DNA of 64,000 bases from Actinosynnema sp042752395 (lineage in GTDB: Bacteria > Actinomycetota > Actinomycetes > Mycobacteriales > Pseudonocardiaceae), in NCBI RefSeq assembly GCF_042752395.1, contig NZ_JBHYXZ010000014.1, forward strand, positions 1-64,000. Reading direction: 5' to 3'. The notes beneath the pieces are model-generated. The model did not search any database. It had not been told where the DNA came from and worked only from the letters and a program-made list of their open reading frames with translations. Numbering within the stretch: position 1 is the first letter of the stretch; each line of letters begins with the position of its first letter. Shown piece by piece: positions 9,705 to 18,104 of this stretch. Position numbers and translations under genes: made by a program.

Positions 9705-10226
9705 TCAGCCCTGCACCCAGCCGCGGACCCGCGAGGACGACGACGAGTCGCCGCCCGCCTGGTCCTTCGGCGGTCCCCAGTGCTTGTGCCCGCCGCCGCG
9801 CCGCCCGCCGACCGCGCCCTGCACGGCCTGCGCGACGAACGTGTTCAACGACATCCCCTGGGCCGCCGCGGCCTGTTCGGCCTTGGCCTTCAGCTCGTCC
9901 AGCAGCCGCAGCGTGACGCGCGTGGCGTCACCGGCGGAGGGCCGGGGAACCTCCTGCGGCTCCGGTTCGTGTTCCTCCCGGGCGGTCGTGCCGGTGACGA
10001 CCACCCGCACGTCCCGTCCGTCCAACCGCACGTCGACGACGGGGCCGTCGAGGGCCGCGGTGACCTCCGCGGCCAGGTCGGACAACGCGTTCATGAGCGC
10101 GAGCCGCGCGGCGGGCTCCAGGGCTGCGGACAGCAGGGCCGCGGTGCGCCGGGTGTTGTCGTCCCCGGCGGACGCGGCCGTCGCGAGGTCCTCGCGCAGT
10201 GCTGCGATGTACGGCGACAGATCCAT
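9705..10226 (-). CDS. ribbon-helix-helix (HicB/Arc-like) DNA-binding protein
   Basis: A 173-residue protein. Residues about 108-142 form an Arc/MetJ-type ribbon-helix-helix: strand TRVTLRLLDELKAKAEQAAA, then MSLNTFVAQAV. The N-terminal domain (residues 1-85) looks like a HicB-type partner domain and the tail is Gly/Ser/Lys rich. It is the first gene of a two-gene unit with the DUF4097 protein. Three TGACnnCA octamers at its start codon suggest autoregulation. No toxin is adjacent, so a toxin-antitoxin role is not supported. Confidence 0.8.
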   Translation of the reverse strand: MDLSPYIAALREDLATAASAGDDNTRRTAALLSAALEPAARLALMNALSDLAAEVTAALDGPVVDVRLDGRDVRVVVTGTTAREEHEPEPQEVPRPSAGDATRVTLRLLDELKAKAEQAAAAQGMSLNTFVAQAVQGAVGGRRGGGHKHWGPPKDQAGGDSSSSSRVRGWVQG

Positions 10227-10256
10227 GACACCACCATGACGTCAAATCTGACATCA
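10226..10256. promoter_or_regulatory. three phased TGACnnCA repeats at the RHH gene start
   Basis: TGACACCA at 10226, TGACGTCA at 10237 and TGACATCA at 10249 lie 11 and 12 bases apart on the + strand. The first overlaps the start codon of the leftward RHH gene. Direct repeats at about one helical turn are the usual target of ribbon-helix-helix repressors, so this is a probable autoregulatory operator. Confidence 0.55.
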
Positions 10257-10323
10257 GTCAAGGCGACCGGTGATGTCGCTCATGACGGCACGCGGCAGGG
10301 CCGGCGCGACCGGCGGCTTCGGT

Positions 10324-10329
10324 TAGGGT
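10324..10329 (+). promoter_or_regulatory. -10 element, leaderless thyX
   Basis: TAGGGT ends exactly 7 bases before the thyX ATG, and there is no ribosome binding site. This is the spacing of actinobacterial leaderless transcripts, in which transcription begins at the start codon. Confidence 0.5.
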
Positions 10330-10336
10330 TCGGGCC

Positions 10337-11089
10337 ATGGCTGAGACGGTGTCGCCGAAGGTGCAGTTGATCGCGAAGACGGAGTTCTTCCCCCCGGACG
10401 GCGTCCCGTGGTCCACCGACGCCGACGGCGGCGAGGCGCTCGCCGAGTTCGCCGGCCGCGCGTGCTACCAGTCCTGGACCAAGCCCAACCCGGCGACCGC
10501 CACGAACGCGGGCTACATCAAGCACATCATCGAGGTCGGCCACCTCTCGGTGCTGGAGCACGGCTCGGTCAGCTTCTACCTGACCGGCATCTCCCGGTCG
10601 CTCACGCACGAGCTGATCCGGCACCGCCACTTCTCGTACTCGCAGCTGTCCCAGCGCTACGTGCCCGAGCGCAACGCCGCCATGGTCGAGCCGGACGTCA
10701 TCGCAGGCGACCCCGAGCTGCACGAGAAGTTCCTGGCCGCCGCCCAGGCCAGCGTCGACGCCTACAACGAGCTGCTCAAGGGCCTGGAGGAGAAGTTCTC
10801 CGACGTGCCCAGCGCCACCCTCCGCCGCAAGCAGGCCCGCCAGGCGGCCCGCGCGATCCTGCCCAACGCCACCGAGACCCGCATCGTGGTGACCGGCAAC
10901 TACCGGGCGTGGCGCCACTTCATCGCCATGCGCGCCACCGAGCACGCCGACGTGGAGATCCGCGCCCTGGCCGTGGAGTGCCTGCGCCAGCTGCAGAAGG
11001 CGGCGGCCAACGTGTTCGCCGACTTCACCATCTCCACGCTGTCCGACGGCACCGAGGTCGCCTCCAGCCCGCTGGTCACCGAGGGCTGA
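10337..11089 (+). CDS. thyX: flavin-dependent thymidylate synthase
   Basis: Makes dTMP from dUMP using methylene-tetrahydrofolate and FADH2. The ThyX signature RHRHFSYSQLSQRY (about residues 95-108) binds FAD and dUMP. A second conserved block is GNYRAWRHFIAMRATEHAD near the C-terminus. Length is 250 residues, normal for the homotetrameric family. thyX upstream of dapA and rnj is the conserved order in mycobacteria and relatives. The ACT-domain gene follows after 6 bases. Confidence 0.97.
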   Translation: MAETVSPKVQLIAKTEFFPPDGVPWSTDADGGEALAEFAGRACYQSWTKPNPATATNAGYIKHIIEVGHLSVLEHGSVSFYLTGISRSLTHELIRHRHFSYSQLSQRYVPERNAAMVEPDVIAGDPELHEKFLAAAQASVDAYNELLKGLEEKFSDVPSATLRRKQARQAARAILPNATETRIVVTGNYRAWRHFIAMRATEHADVEIRALAVECLRQLQKAAANVFADFTISTLSDGTEVASSPLVTEG

Positions 11090-11095
11090 GGACCC

Positions 11096-11485
11096 GTGAA
11101 GCGGCTGATCGTCGACGTCCGGCCGGGGGAGTACGCGATCGTGCGGCTGCCCGCCGACGCGCCGGTCCCGGCCGGGCTGCTCGACGCGCCGGGCCTGGTC
11201 TCGGTGACCAGGACGCCGGAGGAGCTGTCGATCGTGTGCCCGGCCGACCACGCGCCGCCCGCCGACACCGCGCAGCCCGGCTGGCGGTTGCTGACCGTGC
11301 GCGGTCCGCTGGAGTTCACCCTCACGGGCATCATGGCCGCCCTGTCGGGCGAGTTGGCCGCGGCGGGCGTGAGCCTGTTCGCGCTGTCCACTTACGACAC
11401 CGACCACCTGCTCGTGAAGGCCGGCGACCTGGCCAGGGCGGTGCAGGCGCTGCGTGCGTCGGGTCACGAAGTCACGAAACCGTGA
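11096..11485 (+). CDS. ACT-domain protein (CASTOR-like)
   Basis: A 129-residue protein of the small ACT group related to eukaryotic CASTOR arginine sensors: two ACT halves, the second with FTLTGIMAALSGELAAAGVSL followed by ALSTYDTDHLLVKAGDL. Such domains bind amino acids; the ligand here is unknown. GTG at 11096 begins 6 bases after the thyX stop, so it is co-transcribed with thyX. A role as an amino-acid sensor is inference from the family. Confidence 0.8.
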   Translation: MKRLIVDVRPGEYAIVRLPADAPVPAGLLDAPGLVSVTRTPEELSIVCPADHAPPADTAQPGWRLLTVRGPLEFTLTGIMAALSGELAAAGVSLFALSTYDTDHLLVKAGDLARAVQALRASGHEVTKP

Positions 11486-11555
11486 AACCGGATCGGGCGA
11501 CGGACGGTCTGAAGTAGCGTTCCGCCGGTCCGCGGTCGGGTTTCGAGGAGTGACG

Positions 11556-13013
11556 GTGACTGGTCCGACACAGGGTGTGAGCGCCCAGCCGCGCGTGATC
11601 GCGGGCAGGTACACCCTGCTCGCCGAGCTGGGGCGCGGCGGCATGGGCGTCGTCTGGCGGGCCCAGGACAACGTGATCGGCCGCCAGGTCGCCATCAAGG
11701 AGCTGCACCTGCCCGACGGCATCGCGCCGGAGGAGCGCCGCGTGCTGGAGGAGCGGGTGCTCCGCGAGGCGCGCACCGCGGGCCGGCTGAACGACCCCGG
11801 CGTGGTCACCGTCTTCGACGTGGTCGCCGAGAGCGGCATGACCTACATCGTCATGGAGCTGGTCGAGGCCGCCACGCTGTCCACTTTGATCAGCGCGCAC
11901 GGCCCGATGCCGCAGGACCGGGTGGTCGCCATGGCGATCCAGGCGCTGTCCGCGCTGGACTCCGCCCACCAGGCCGGGATCGTGCACCGCGACGTCAAGC
12001 CCGGCAACCTCATGGTCACGCCGAACGGCCGGGTCAAGCTCACCGACTTCGGCATCGCCCAGGCCGTGGACGACCCGCGCCTGACCACCAGCGGCAGCCT
12101 CATCGGCTCGCCCGCCTACATGTCGCCGGAGCGCATCCACGGCCACGAGGCGTCGCCCGCCTCCGACCTGTGGGCGCTGGGCGCGACGCTGTGCTACGCC
12201 GTGGAGGGGGTCAACCCCTACGAGCGCTCGACCACCGCGTCCACCTTGCACGCGATCATGAACGAGATGCCCCGGCTGACCAGGGCGCACGGCGTGCTCG
12301 GCGCGGTGATCACCGGCCTGCTGATGCCCGACCCGAACGCCCGGCTGACCGGCCCGCAGGCCCGCGCCATGCTGGAGCGCGCGGTGGCCCAGCCGACGCC
12401 GCCCACCGGGTTCGGCGCGCCGCCGCGGCAGACCATGCACTACACCGCTCCGACCGCCGTACGGAAGCCGTGGCTGAAGGGCGTGCTGATCACCGGGGGC
12501 GCGCTGGCGGCGGTCGCGCTGCTGGTCGCGGGCGTGTTCCTCGGCCGGTGGCTGTTCACCGACCAGCCGCCCGCCGCCATGGCCGAGACGGTCACCTACG
12601 GCCCCGGCGGCACGATCGAGCCGTCCCAGTTCAAGCCGGGCAGCGGGCAGTGCGGCGACAACCTGGTCGACCCCAACGCCACGGTCAACTACACCGACTG
12701 CGACGAGCCGCACCGGACCGAGGTCTTCGCGGCGGCGGAGCCGTTCGGGTCGGACAAGATGCCCTACCCCGGCGACGAGTGGCTCCGCAACTACGCCGAG
12801 GACTTCTGCACCATGCACTTCATGTCCGACCGGGTGCCGGTCGAGGACAAGGAATCGCTGTTCCGCTACGCCGCGGTCGTGCCCACCGCCGGCGTGTGGG
12901 CCGAGGACCCGGCGTCGTCCTCCTCGTCGTCGGACAAGCGCTACCGCGACGTCGTGTGCGTGCTGTGGAACAAGGACGGCACGGCCCTGAAGGACCAGGT
13001 GTACGCCAAGTAA
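11556..13013 (+). CDS. transmembrane serine/threonine protein kinase
   Basis: A Hanks-type eukaryotic-like kinase of 485 residues. The cytoplasmic kinase domain (about 18-280) has the glycine loop GRGGMGVVWRA, Lys48 (VAIKE), catalytic HRDVKPGN (144-151), DFG and SPERI. One membrane segment follows at about 308-332. The external domain (about 340-485) resembles the septum-formation type domain (GQCGDNLVDP, then YTDCDEPHRTEVF) and has no PASTA repeats, so it should sense something other than muropeptides. GTG 11556 is chosen because GAGGAG lies 5 bases upstream; GTG 11550 is also possible. Confidence 0.93.
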   Translation: MTGPTQGVSAQPRVIAGRYTLLAELGRGGMGVVWRAQDNVIGRQVAIKELHLPDGIAPEERRVLEERVLREARTAGRLNDPGVVTVFDVVAESGMTYIVMELVEAATLSTLISAHGPMPQDRVVAMAIQALSALDSAHQAGIVHRDVKPGNLMVTPNGRVKLTDFGIAQAVDDPRLTTSGSLIGSPAYMSPERIHGHEASPASDLWALGATLCYAVEGVNPYERSTTASTLHAIMNEMPRLTRAHGVLGAVITGLLMPDPNARLTGPQARAMLERAVAQPTPPTGFGAPPRQTMHYTAPTAVRKPWLKGVLITGGALAAVALLVAGVFLGRWLFTDQPPAAMAETVTYGPGGTIEPSQFKPGSGQCGDNLVDPNATVNYTDCDEPHRTEVFAAAEPFGSDKMPYPGDEWLRNYAEDFCTMHFMSDRVPVEDKESLFRYAAVVPTAGVWAEDPASSSSSSDKRYRDVVCVLWNKDGTALKDQVYAK

Positions 13014-13016
13014 CGT
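13011..13016 (+). promoter_or_regulatory. possible -10 element of a leaderless gene
   Basis: TAACGT, formed partly by the kinase stop codon, ends 6 bases before the next ATG. It fits the TANNNT-plus-about-7 pattern seen repeatedly in this window. Confidence 0.3.
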
Positions 13017-13022
13017 GGTGCC

Positions 13023-13643
13023 ATGGGCGTCGCGCAGGACGAACGCAGGCTGCTGACCGAGCTGTTCGCCGAGGTGGGACCGGACGCGCCCACGCTGTGC
13101 GACCCGTGGCGCACGCGTGACCTGGCCGCGCACCTGGTGCTGCGCGAACGGCGTCCGGACGCGGCGGCGGGCATCCTGCTCAAGCCGCTCGCCGGGCACA
13201 CCCGCCGCGTCCAGGACGCCTACGCCGCCCGGCCCTGGGACGAGCTGGTCGAGCTGGTCCGGGTCGGCCCGCCACGCCTCTCGCCGCAGGCCCTCGCGGA
13301 CGAGCTGGTGAACGCCGTCGAGTTCTTCGTGCACCACGAGGACGTGCGCCGGGCGCGGGACGGCTGGGAGCCGCGTTCACCCGATCCGGTACGGGACGCG
13401 GTGCTGTGGCGGCGGCTCGCGCCGACCGCCCGGCTGATGTACCGCAAGAGCCCGGTCGGGGTGGTGCTGCGCCGCCCGGACGGCGAGGCGGTCGTGGCCA
13501 GGCGTGGCGCGAACCCCGTGGTGCTGACCGGGCAGGTCTCGGAATTGCTGGTGCACGTCTTCGGCCGGTCCGCCGCACGGGTGGAGTACGACGGCGAGGA
13601 GGACGCCGTGCGGCTGGTGCGCGGCCTCGACCGGAGCATGTAG
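13023..13643 (+). CDS. TIGR03085 family metal-binding protein
   Basis: A 206-residue member of the actinobacterial TIGR03085 group, related to mycothiol-dependent maleylpyruvate isomerase and the DinB fold. It opens with the family pattern (DERRLLTELFAEVGPDAPTL, then CDPWRTRDLAAHLVLRERRP). The metal-ligand histidines are His41 (AAHLV) and the HH of EFFVHHEDVRRA. The physiological role is unknown; mycothiol-linked detoxification is a family-level guess. It starts 9 bases after the kinase stop. Confidence 0.85.
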   Translation: MGVAQDERRLLTELFAEVGPDAPTLCDPWRTRDLAAHLVLRERRPDAAAGILLKPLAGHTRRVQDAYAARPWDELVELVRVGPPRLSPQALADELVNAVEFFVHHEDVRRARDGWEPRSPDPVRDAVLWRRLAPTARLMYRKSPVGVVLRRPDGEAVVARRGANPVVLTGQVSELLVHVFGRSAARVEYDGEEDAVRLVRGLDRSM

Positions 13644-13668
13644 TCGCAGCTTGCCGAGGGTGACGCGG

Positions 13669-13674
13669 TAGATT
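13669..13674 (+). promoter_or_regulatory. -10 element, leaderless dapA
   Basis: TAGATT ends 7 bases before the dapA ATG, with no ribosome binding site in between. No good -35 is visible. Confidence 0.5.
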
Positions 13675-13681
13675 TCCGGCC

Positions 13682-14578
13682 ATGACCGGAAGTCCTACCG
13701 CCTCGCCCGGCCGACCCTTCGGCCGCGTGCTCACCGCCATGGTCACCCCGTTCGACGCCGAGGGGGCGGTGGACCTGGGCAAGGCGCAGCGGCTCGCCGA
13801 GCACCTGGTCGAGCTGGGCAACGACGGTCTCGTGGTCAACGGCACCACCGGCGAGAGCCCCACCACCAGCGACGCCGAGAAGGCCGACCTGGTCCGCGCC
13901 GTGGTCGAGGCGGTCGGCGACCGCGCGACCGTGGTCAGCGGCGCGGGCACGTACGACACGGCGCACAGCGTGCACCTGGCCAAGCAGGCCGAGGCGGCGG
14001 GCGCGCACGGGCTGCTCCTGGTCACCCCGTACTACTCGCGGCCCACCCAGGAGGGCGTCCGCGCGCACTTCACCACCGTGGCCGACCAGGTCGGCGTGCC
14101 CGTGATGCTGTACGACATCCCGCCGCGCACCGTCATCCCCATCGAGGTGGACACGCTGCTGCGGCTGGCCGAGCACCCGCGCATCGTCGCGGTGAAGGAC
14201 GCCAAGGGCGACCTGCTCGCGGGCAGCAAGGTCATCGCGGCCACGGACCTGGCCTACTACTCCGGTGACGACCCGCTGAACCTGCCGTGGCTGTCGGTCG
14301 GCGCGGTGGGCTTCGTCAGCGTCATCTCGCACATCGCCGCCGACCGGCTGCGCGACCTGCTCGACGCGTTCGAGTCCGGCGACGTCGCCGGCGCGACCGC
14401 GATCCACCAGTCGCTGCTGCCGCTGCTGCGGCCCTTCAGCCGGATGCCCGGCGTCACCTACGCCAAGACCGCGCTGCGTTTGCGCGGCCTGGACGTGGGG
14501 GATCCGAGGCTGCCACTGGTACCCGCATCAACCGAGGACATCGAGGCCGTCGAGGCCGAATTGGGAGTCAACGCGTGA
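13682..14578 (+). CDS. dapA: 4-hydroxy-tetrahydrodipicolinate synthase
   Basis: Condenses pyruvate with aspartate semialdehyde, the entry step to meso-DAP and lysine. 298 residues, TIM barrel. Visible landmarks are GTTGESPT (pyruvate carboxylate loop), LLLVTPYYSRPTQEG with the catalytic tyrosine, and IVAVKDAKGD with the Schiff-base lysine. The stop overlaps the RNase J start (GTGA), the conserved dapA-rnj coupling of actinobacteria. Confidence 0.96.
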   Translation: MTGSPTASPGRPFGRVLTAMVTPFDAEGAVDLGKAQRLAEHLVELGNDGLVVNGTTGESPTTSDAEKADLVRAVVEAVGDRATVVSGAGTYDTAHSVHLAKQAEAAGAHGLLLVTPYYSRPTQEGVRAHFTTVADQVGVPVMLYDIPPRTVIPIEVDTLLRLAEHPRIVAVKDAKGDLLAGSKVIAATDLAYYSGDDPLNLPWLSVGAVGFVSVISHIAADRLRDLLDAFESGDVAGATAIHQSLLPLLRPFSRMPGVTYAKTALRLRGLDVGDPRLPLVPASTEDIEAVEAELGVNA

Positions 14579-16257
14579 TCAACCCGAGCTCACCCCCGCC
14601 CGCACTGCCCGACGGAGGTCTGCGCGTCGTCGCACTGGGCGGCATCGGCGAGGTCGGCCGCAACATGACGGTGTTCGAGCACGCCGGCCGGCTGCTCGTC
14701 GTGGACTGCGGCGTCCTGTTCCCGGAGGACGACCAGCCCGGCGTCGACCTGATCCTGCCGGACTTCCGGGCCATCGAGGACCGGCTGGACGACATCGAGG
14801 CGCTCGTGCTCACCCACGGGCACGAGGACCACATCGGCGCGGTGCCGTTCCTGCTCAAGCTGCGCCCCGACCTGCCGGTGGTCGGCTCCCGGTTCACCCT
14901 GGCGCTGCTCGCGGCCAAGTGCAAGGAGCACCGCCAGACGCCGAAGCTGATGGAGATCACCGACGGCGAGCGGCGCGCGTTCGGGCCGTACGAGCTGGAG
15001 TTCTTCGCGGTCAACCACTCCATCCCGGACGCGGTCGCGGTCGCGATCCGGACGGCGGCCGGCCTGGTGCTGCACACCGGCGACATCAAGCTCGACCAGC
15101 TCCCGCTGGACGGCAGGCTGACCGACCTGGCCGGGTTCTCCCGGCTCGGCGACGAGGGCGTCGACCTGTTCCTGGTGGACTCCACCAACGCCGAGGTGCC
15201 GGGGTTCGTCGCGCCGGAGCGCGAGATCGGGCCGGTGCTGGAGAACGTCGTCCGCAAGGCCAACCAGCGGGTGATCGTGGCCTGCTTCGCCTCCCACGTG
15301 CACCGCGTGCAGCAGGTGCTGGACGTGGCCGTGCAGTACGGCCGGCGGGTCGCGCTGGTGGGCCGGTCGATGGTGCGCAACATGGGCATCGCGGCCGAGC
15401 TGGGCTACCTCAACGTGCCGGACGGGTTGTTCGTGGACCTCAACGAGGCCATGGACATGCCCGAGGACCAGGTCCTCTTCGTCTCCACCGGGTCGCAGGG
15501 CGAGCCGCTGTCGGCGTTGTCGCGCATGGCGCGCGGCGAGCACCGGCAGATCTCGATCCGGGCGGGCGACACGATCGTGCTGGCGTCGTCGCTGATCCCG
15601 GGCAACGAGAACGCGGTGTTCGGCGTGGTCAACGGCCTGGCGCGGCTCGGCGCGACGGTGGTGCACCAGGGCAACGCCAAGGTGCACGTGTCCGGCCACT
15701 CGCCGGCCGGCGAGCTGCTGTTCCTCTACAACGCCGTGCGACCGTCGAACGTGATGCCGGTGCACGGCGAGTGGCGGCACCTGCGGGCGAACGCGGCGCT
15801 GGCCGTGGCCACGGGCGTGAACCCCGACCGGGTCGTCATCGCCGAGGACGGCGTGGTGGTGGACCTGGTCGACGGCAAGGCCGCGATCAGCGGCAAGGTC
15901 GAGGTGGGCCACGTCTACGTCGACGGCCTGTCCGTCGGCGACGTCGGCGAGTCCACGCTGTCCGACCGGCTCGTGCTGGGCGAGGGCGGGTTCATCGCGA
16001 TCACCGTGGCCGTCGACTCCAGCTCCGGCCGGGCGGTCGCGCCGCCGACCGTGTCCGGCCGCGGTTTCTCCGACGACCCGAAGGCGCTGGACCAGGCGAT
16101 CTCGTTGGTGGAGATGGAGCTGTCCCGCACCGAGGCCGAGGGGATCACCGACTCGCACCGCATCGCCCAGGCCGTGCGCCGGGTGGTGGGCCGCTGGGTC
16201 GCCGAGACCTACCGCCGCCGGCCGATGATCGTGCCCACCATCATCCCCGTGGACTGA
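14575..16257 (+). CDS. rnj: ribonuclease J
   Basis: A metallo-beta-lactamase fold RNase with endo- and 5'-exonuclease activity in mRNA decay and rRNA maturation. 560 residues from GTG 14575, which overlaps the dapA stop. The metal motif HGHEDHIG and the beta-CASP features (ASHVHRVQQVLDVA, SGHSPAGELL, VHGEWRHLRANA) are all present. The open frame extends 96 codons upstream inside dapA but lacks homology there. Mycobacterial rnj sits in the same place. Confidence 0.96.
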   Translation: MINPSSPPPALPDGGLRVVALGGIGEVGRNMTVFEHAGRLLVVDCGVLFPEDDQPGVDLILPDFRAIEDRLDDIEALVLTHGHEDHIGAVPFLLKLRPDLPVVGSRFTLALLAAKCKEHRQTPKLMEITDGERRAFGPYELEFFAVNHSIPDAVAVAIRTAAGLVLHTGDIKLDQLPLDGRLTDLAGFSRLGDEGVDLFLVDSTNAEVPGFVAPEREIGPVLENVVRKANQRVIVACFASHVHRVQQVLDVAVQYGRRVALVGRSMVRNMGIAAELGYLNVPDGLFVDLNEAMDMPEDQVLFVSTGSQGEPLSALSRMARGEHRQISIRAGDTIVLASSLIPGNENAVFGVVNGLARLGATVVHQGNAKVHVSGHSPAGELLFLYNAVRPSNVMPVHGEWRHLRANAALAVATGVNPDRVVIAEDGVVVDLVDGKAAISGKVEVGHVYVDGLSVGDVGESTLSDRLVLGEGGFIAITVAVDSSSGRAVAPPTVSGRGFSDDPKALDQAISLVEMELSRTEAEGITDSHRIAQAVRRVVGRWVAETYRRRPMIVPTIIPVD

Positions 16258-16288
16258 CCGCCCGTGCGCGGGGTGGAGAGGACGTGAC

Positions 16289-16858
16289 GTGGCCGAGGTG
16301 CTGCTGTTCCACAACGCGCACGGGTTGACGCCCGGTGTCGCGGCCTTCGCCGAGCAGTTGGCGGAGGCCGGGCACACCGTGCACGTGCCGGACCTGTTCG
16401 AGGGACAAGTCTTCGTCGACCTGGGCGACGGCCTGGACTACGCGGAGCGGGTCGGGTACGGCACGATCGCCGGACGCGGCCTCCAGGCGGCCGAAGGGCT
16501 GCGCGGCGACGTCGTCTACGCCGGGTTCTCGCTCGGCGTGCTGCCCGCGCAGATGCTGGCCCAGACCAAGCCCGGCGCGGCCGGCGCGCTGCTGTTCAGC
16601 GCGTGCGTGCCGGTGTCGGAGTTCGGGTCCGCGTGGCCCGCCACCGTGCCCGTGCAGGTGCACGCCATGGCGGGCGACGAGCTGTTCGTGGACGACGGCG
16701 ACATCGACGCGGCGCGTGCGCTGGTCGCGGGCGCGGCGGACGGCGAGCTGTTCCTCTACCCCGGCGACCGGCACCTGTTCGCCGACCCCAGCCTGTCGTC
16801 CTACGACGAGGTGGCCGCCATGCTGCTGATGGAACGCGTGCTGGCGTTCCTGAACTAG
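16289..16858 (+). CDS. dienelactone hydrolase family protein
   Basis: A 189-residue alpha/beta hydrolase. The nucleophile elbow GFSLG (about residues 78-82) has Ser where classical dienelactone hydrolases have Cys. The acid and base are in AMAGDELFVDDGD and PGDRHLFAD. The GTG start at 16289 follows GGAGAGGACGTGAC. The substrate is unknown. It stands alone after rnj, 31 bases downstream, possibly read from the same transcript. Confidence 0.85.
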   Translation: MAEVLLFHNAHGLTPGVAAFAEQLAEAGHTVHVPDLFEGQVFVDLGDGLDYAERVGYGTIAGRGLQAAEGLRGDVVYAGFSLGVLPAQMLAQTKPGAAGALLFSACVPVSEFGSAWPATVPVQVHAMAGDELFVDDGDIDAARALVAGAADGELFLYPGDRHLFADPSLSSYDEVAAMLLMERVLAFLN

Positions 16859-16950
16859 CCGCCGGCCCGGGGTTCGGTACCACCGGTACACACCTGATCC
16901 CTTGGGGTGGAATCGGCCCGACCGGCTGGAAACCGCAGGTCAGGCGGCCC

Positions 16951-16956
16951 TAGCGT
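16951..16956 (+). promoter_or_regulatory. possible -10 element of the HTH gene
   Basis: TAGCGT ends 6 bases before ATG 16963 with no ribosome binding site, favouring that start over the in-frame ATG at 16975. Confidence 0.35.
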
Positions 16957-16962
16957 GCCCGC

Positions 16963-17823
16963 ATGGAGTCACGCATGTCGAACGCGCTCAGCCGGGAGCC
17001 GGGTGACGCCCTCCGCCAGGCCCGTCGCCGGTCGCGGGTGAAGACCGGGACGTTGATCGAGGAGTTGGGCTGGTCCGCGGGCAAGCTCTCGAAGCTGGAG
17101 GGCGGGACGCGCGGCACCAGCCCGACGGACATCGCCCGGTTCGCCGGGCACCTCCGCGCCGAGCCCGACACCTTCGAGCGCATCATGGCGCTGGCGCACG
17201 AACCTCCGACGGGCCACTACGTCCGCCCGCACGGCGTCGCGATGCCGGACAGCCTGCGCATCCTGATCATCCACGAGCAGGCCGCCAGGACGATCTGCTG
17301 CTACCAAACCCTCTTCATCCCCGGTCTGCTGCAAACCCGTGATTACGCCAGCGCCCTGATGGGCGACGCACCGGCCGCCGCCCAGGCCGTGGACGACCGG
17401 ATGGCCCGCCAGAGGATCTTCGACCAGCCACAGGCCCCGAAGGGCCGGTTCTTCATCTACGAGGCCGCACTGCACCGGATGGTGGGCGGGCCTCAGGTCA
17501 TGTACGAGCAGATGCTCCAACTGCTGTTCCGGGGAGGAGTGCGCCTGATCCCGTTCGCCGCCGGCCTGCCCGTGTCGCTGAACACCGCGTTCACCTTCAT
17601 GACGTTCGCGGACCACCTCCCGGTGACCTACGTCGAGCACGGCTCGGAGTCGTTGTTCCTGGACTCCGCCGAATCCACCAAGGCGTATCTGATGTGCTGC
17701 AACGACCTCGCACGGGTCGCCCTCACTGAGGAACAATCGCGGTCAGCGTTCGCCAAGTGGGCGGACCGGTTCGAGCGACTGCGGGAGGCCAGTGGTGCGG
17801 CAGGAGGCAGTCAGGTGGCGTAA
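16963..17823 (+). CDS. Scr1-type helix-turn-helix regulator (DUF5753)
   Basis: A 286-residue XRE-type regulator. The N-terminal HTH (about 15-70) includes LIEELGWSAGKLSKLEGGTRG. The DUF5753 domain that follows begins LRILIIHEQAARTICCYQTL and continues to about residue 265. Such genes are numerous in streptomycetes and Pseudonocardiaceae and are nearly always paired with a short DUF397 gene, as here. Roles in antibiotic production and development are known for a few members; the target here is unknown. Confidence 0.9.
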   Translation: MESRMSNALSREPGDALRQARRRSRVKTGTLIEELGWSAGKLSKLEGGTRGTSPTDIARFAGHLRAEPDTFERIMALAHEPPTGHYVRPHGVAMPDSLRILIIHEQAARTICCYQTLFIPGLLQTRDYASALMGDAPAAAQAVDDRMARQRIFDQPQAPKGRFFIYEAALHRMVGGPQVMYEQMLQLLFRGGVRLIPFAAGLPVSLNTAFTFMTFADHLPVTYVEHGSESLFLDSAESTKAYLMCCNDLARVALTEEQSRSAFAKWADRFERLREASGAAGGSQVA

Positions 17824-17968
17824 GAGCAGCCACAGCGCCGGGGTTGGCACGGATTGCGTCGAGGTGGTGGTCGCGTCCGAGGCCGTGGGCGTGCGGGACT
17901 CCAAGAACACCACTCCGCGGTTGGTGTTCAGCCCTGCCGCGTGGCGCGCCTTCCTCGATCGCCTGTAG
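17795..17968 (+). CDS. DUF397 small protein
   Basis: A 57-residue protein: WRKSSHSAGVGTDCVEVVVA, later VGVRDSKN, and a FSPAAWRAFLDRL ending, the standard DUF397 pattern. GTG 17795 lies inside the end of the HTH gene (29-base overlap), as usual for these pairs. The partner regulator and DUF397 protein are thought to act together; in several systems the small protein antagonises the regulator. The assembly becomes unreliable 6 bases after its stop. Confidence 0.85.
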   Translation: MRQEAVRWRKSSHSAGVGTDCVEVVVASEAVGVRDSKNTTPRLVFSPAAWRAFLDRL

Positions 17969-17974
17969 GCCGGT

Positions 17975-18079
17975 GGCGGGGGGGGGGGGGCGGGGGCCCC
18001 CCCCCCCCCCCCGCCCCCCCGCCCCCCCCGGGCCGACACCCGGCCGGCGCGCCGGGGGGGGGGGGGCGCNNNNNNNNNN
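17975..18079. other. assembly gap with homopolymer flank
   Basis: Ten N bases (18070-18079) preceded by about 95 bases of G and C homopolymers that look like failed sequence. Nothing biological should be read here, and true distance and continuity across the gap are unknown. Confidence 0.95.
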
Positions 18080-18104
18080 GTCGTCGGGGACGACCGCGCC
18101 GGCC

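Noticed and set aside
9705..10226. Toxin-antitoxin module based on the HicB-like protein
   Set aside because: No HicA or other toxin gene is adjacent; the neighbour is a DUF4097 beta-solenoid.
17975..18069. G/C homopolymer tract as a possible phase-variable repeat
   Set aside because: Directly abuts an N-gap and resembles degraded contig ends at the other gaps; technical origin is far more likely.
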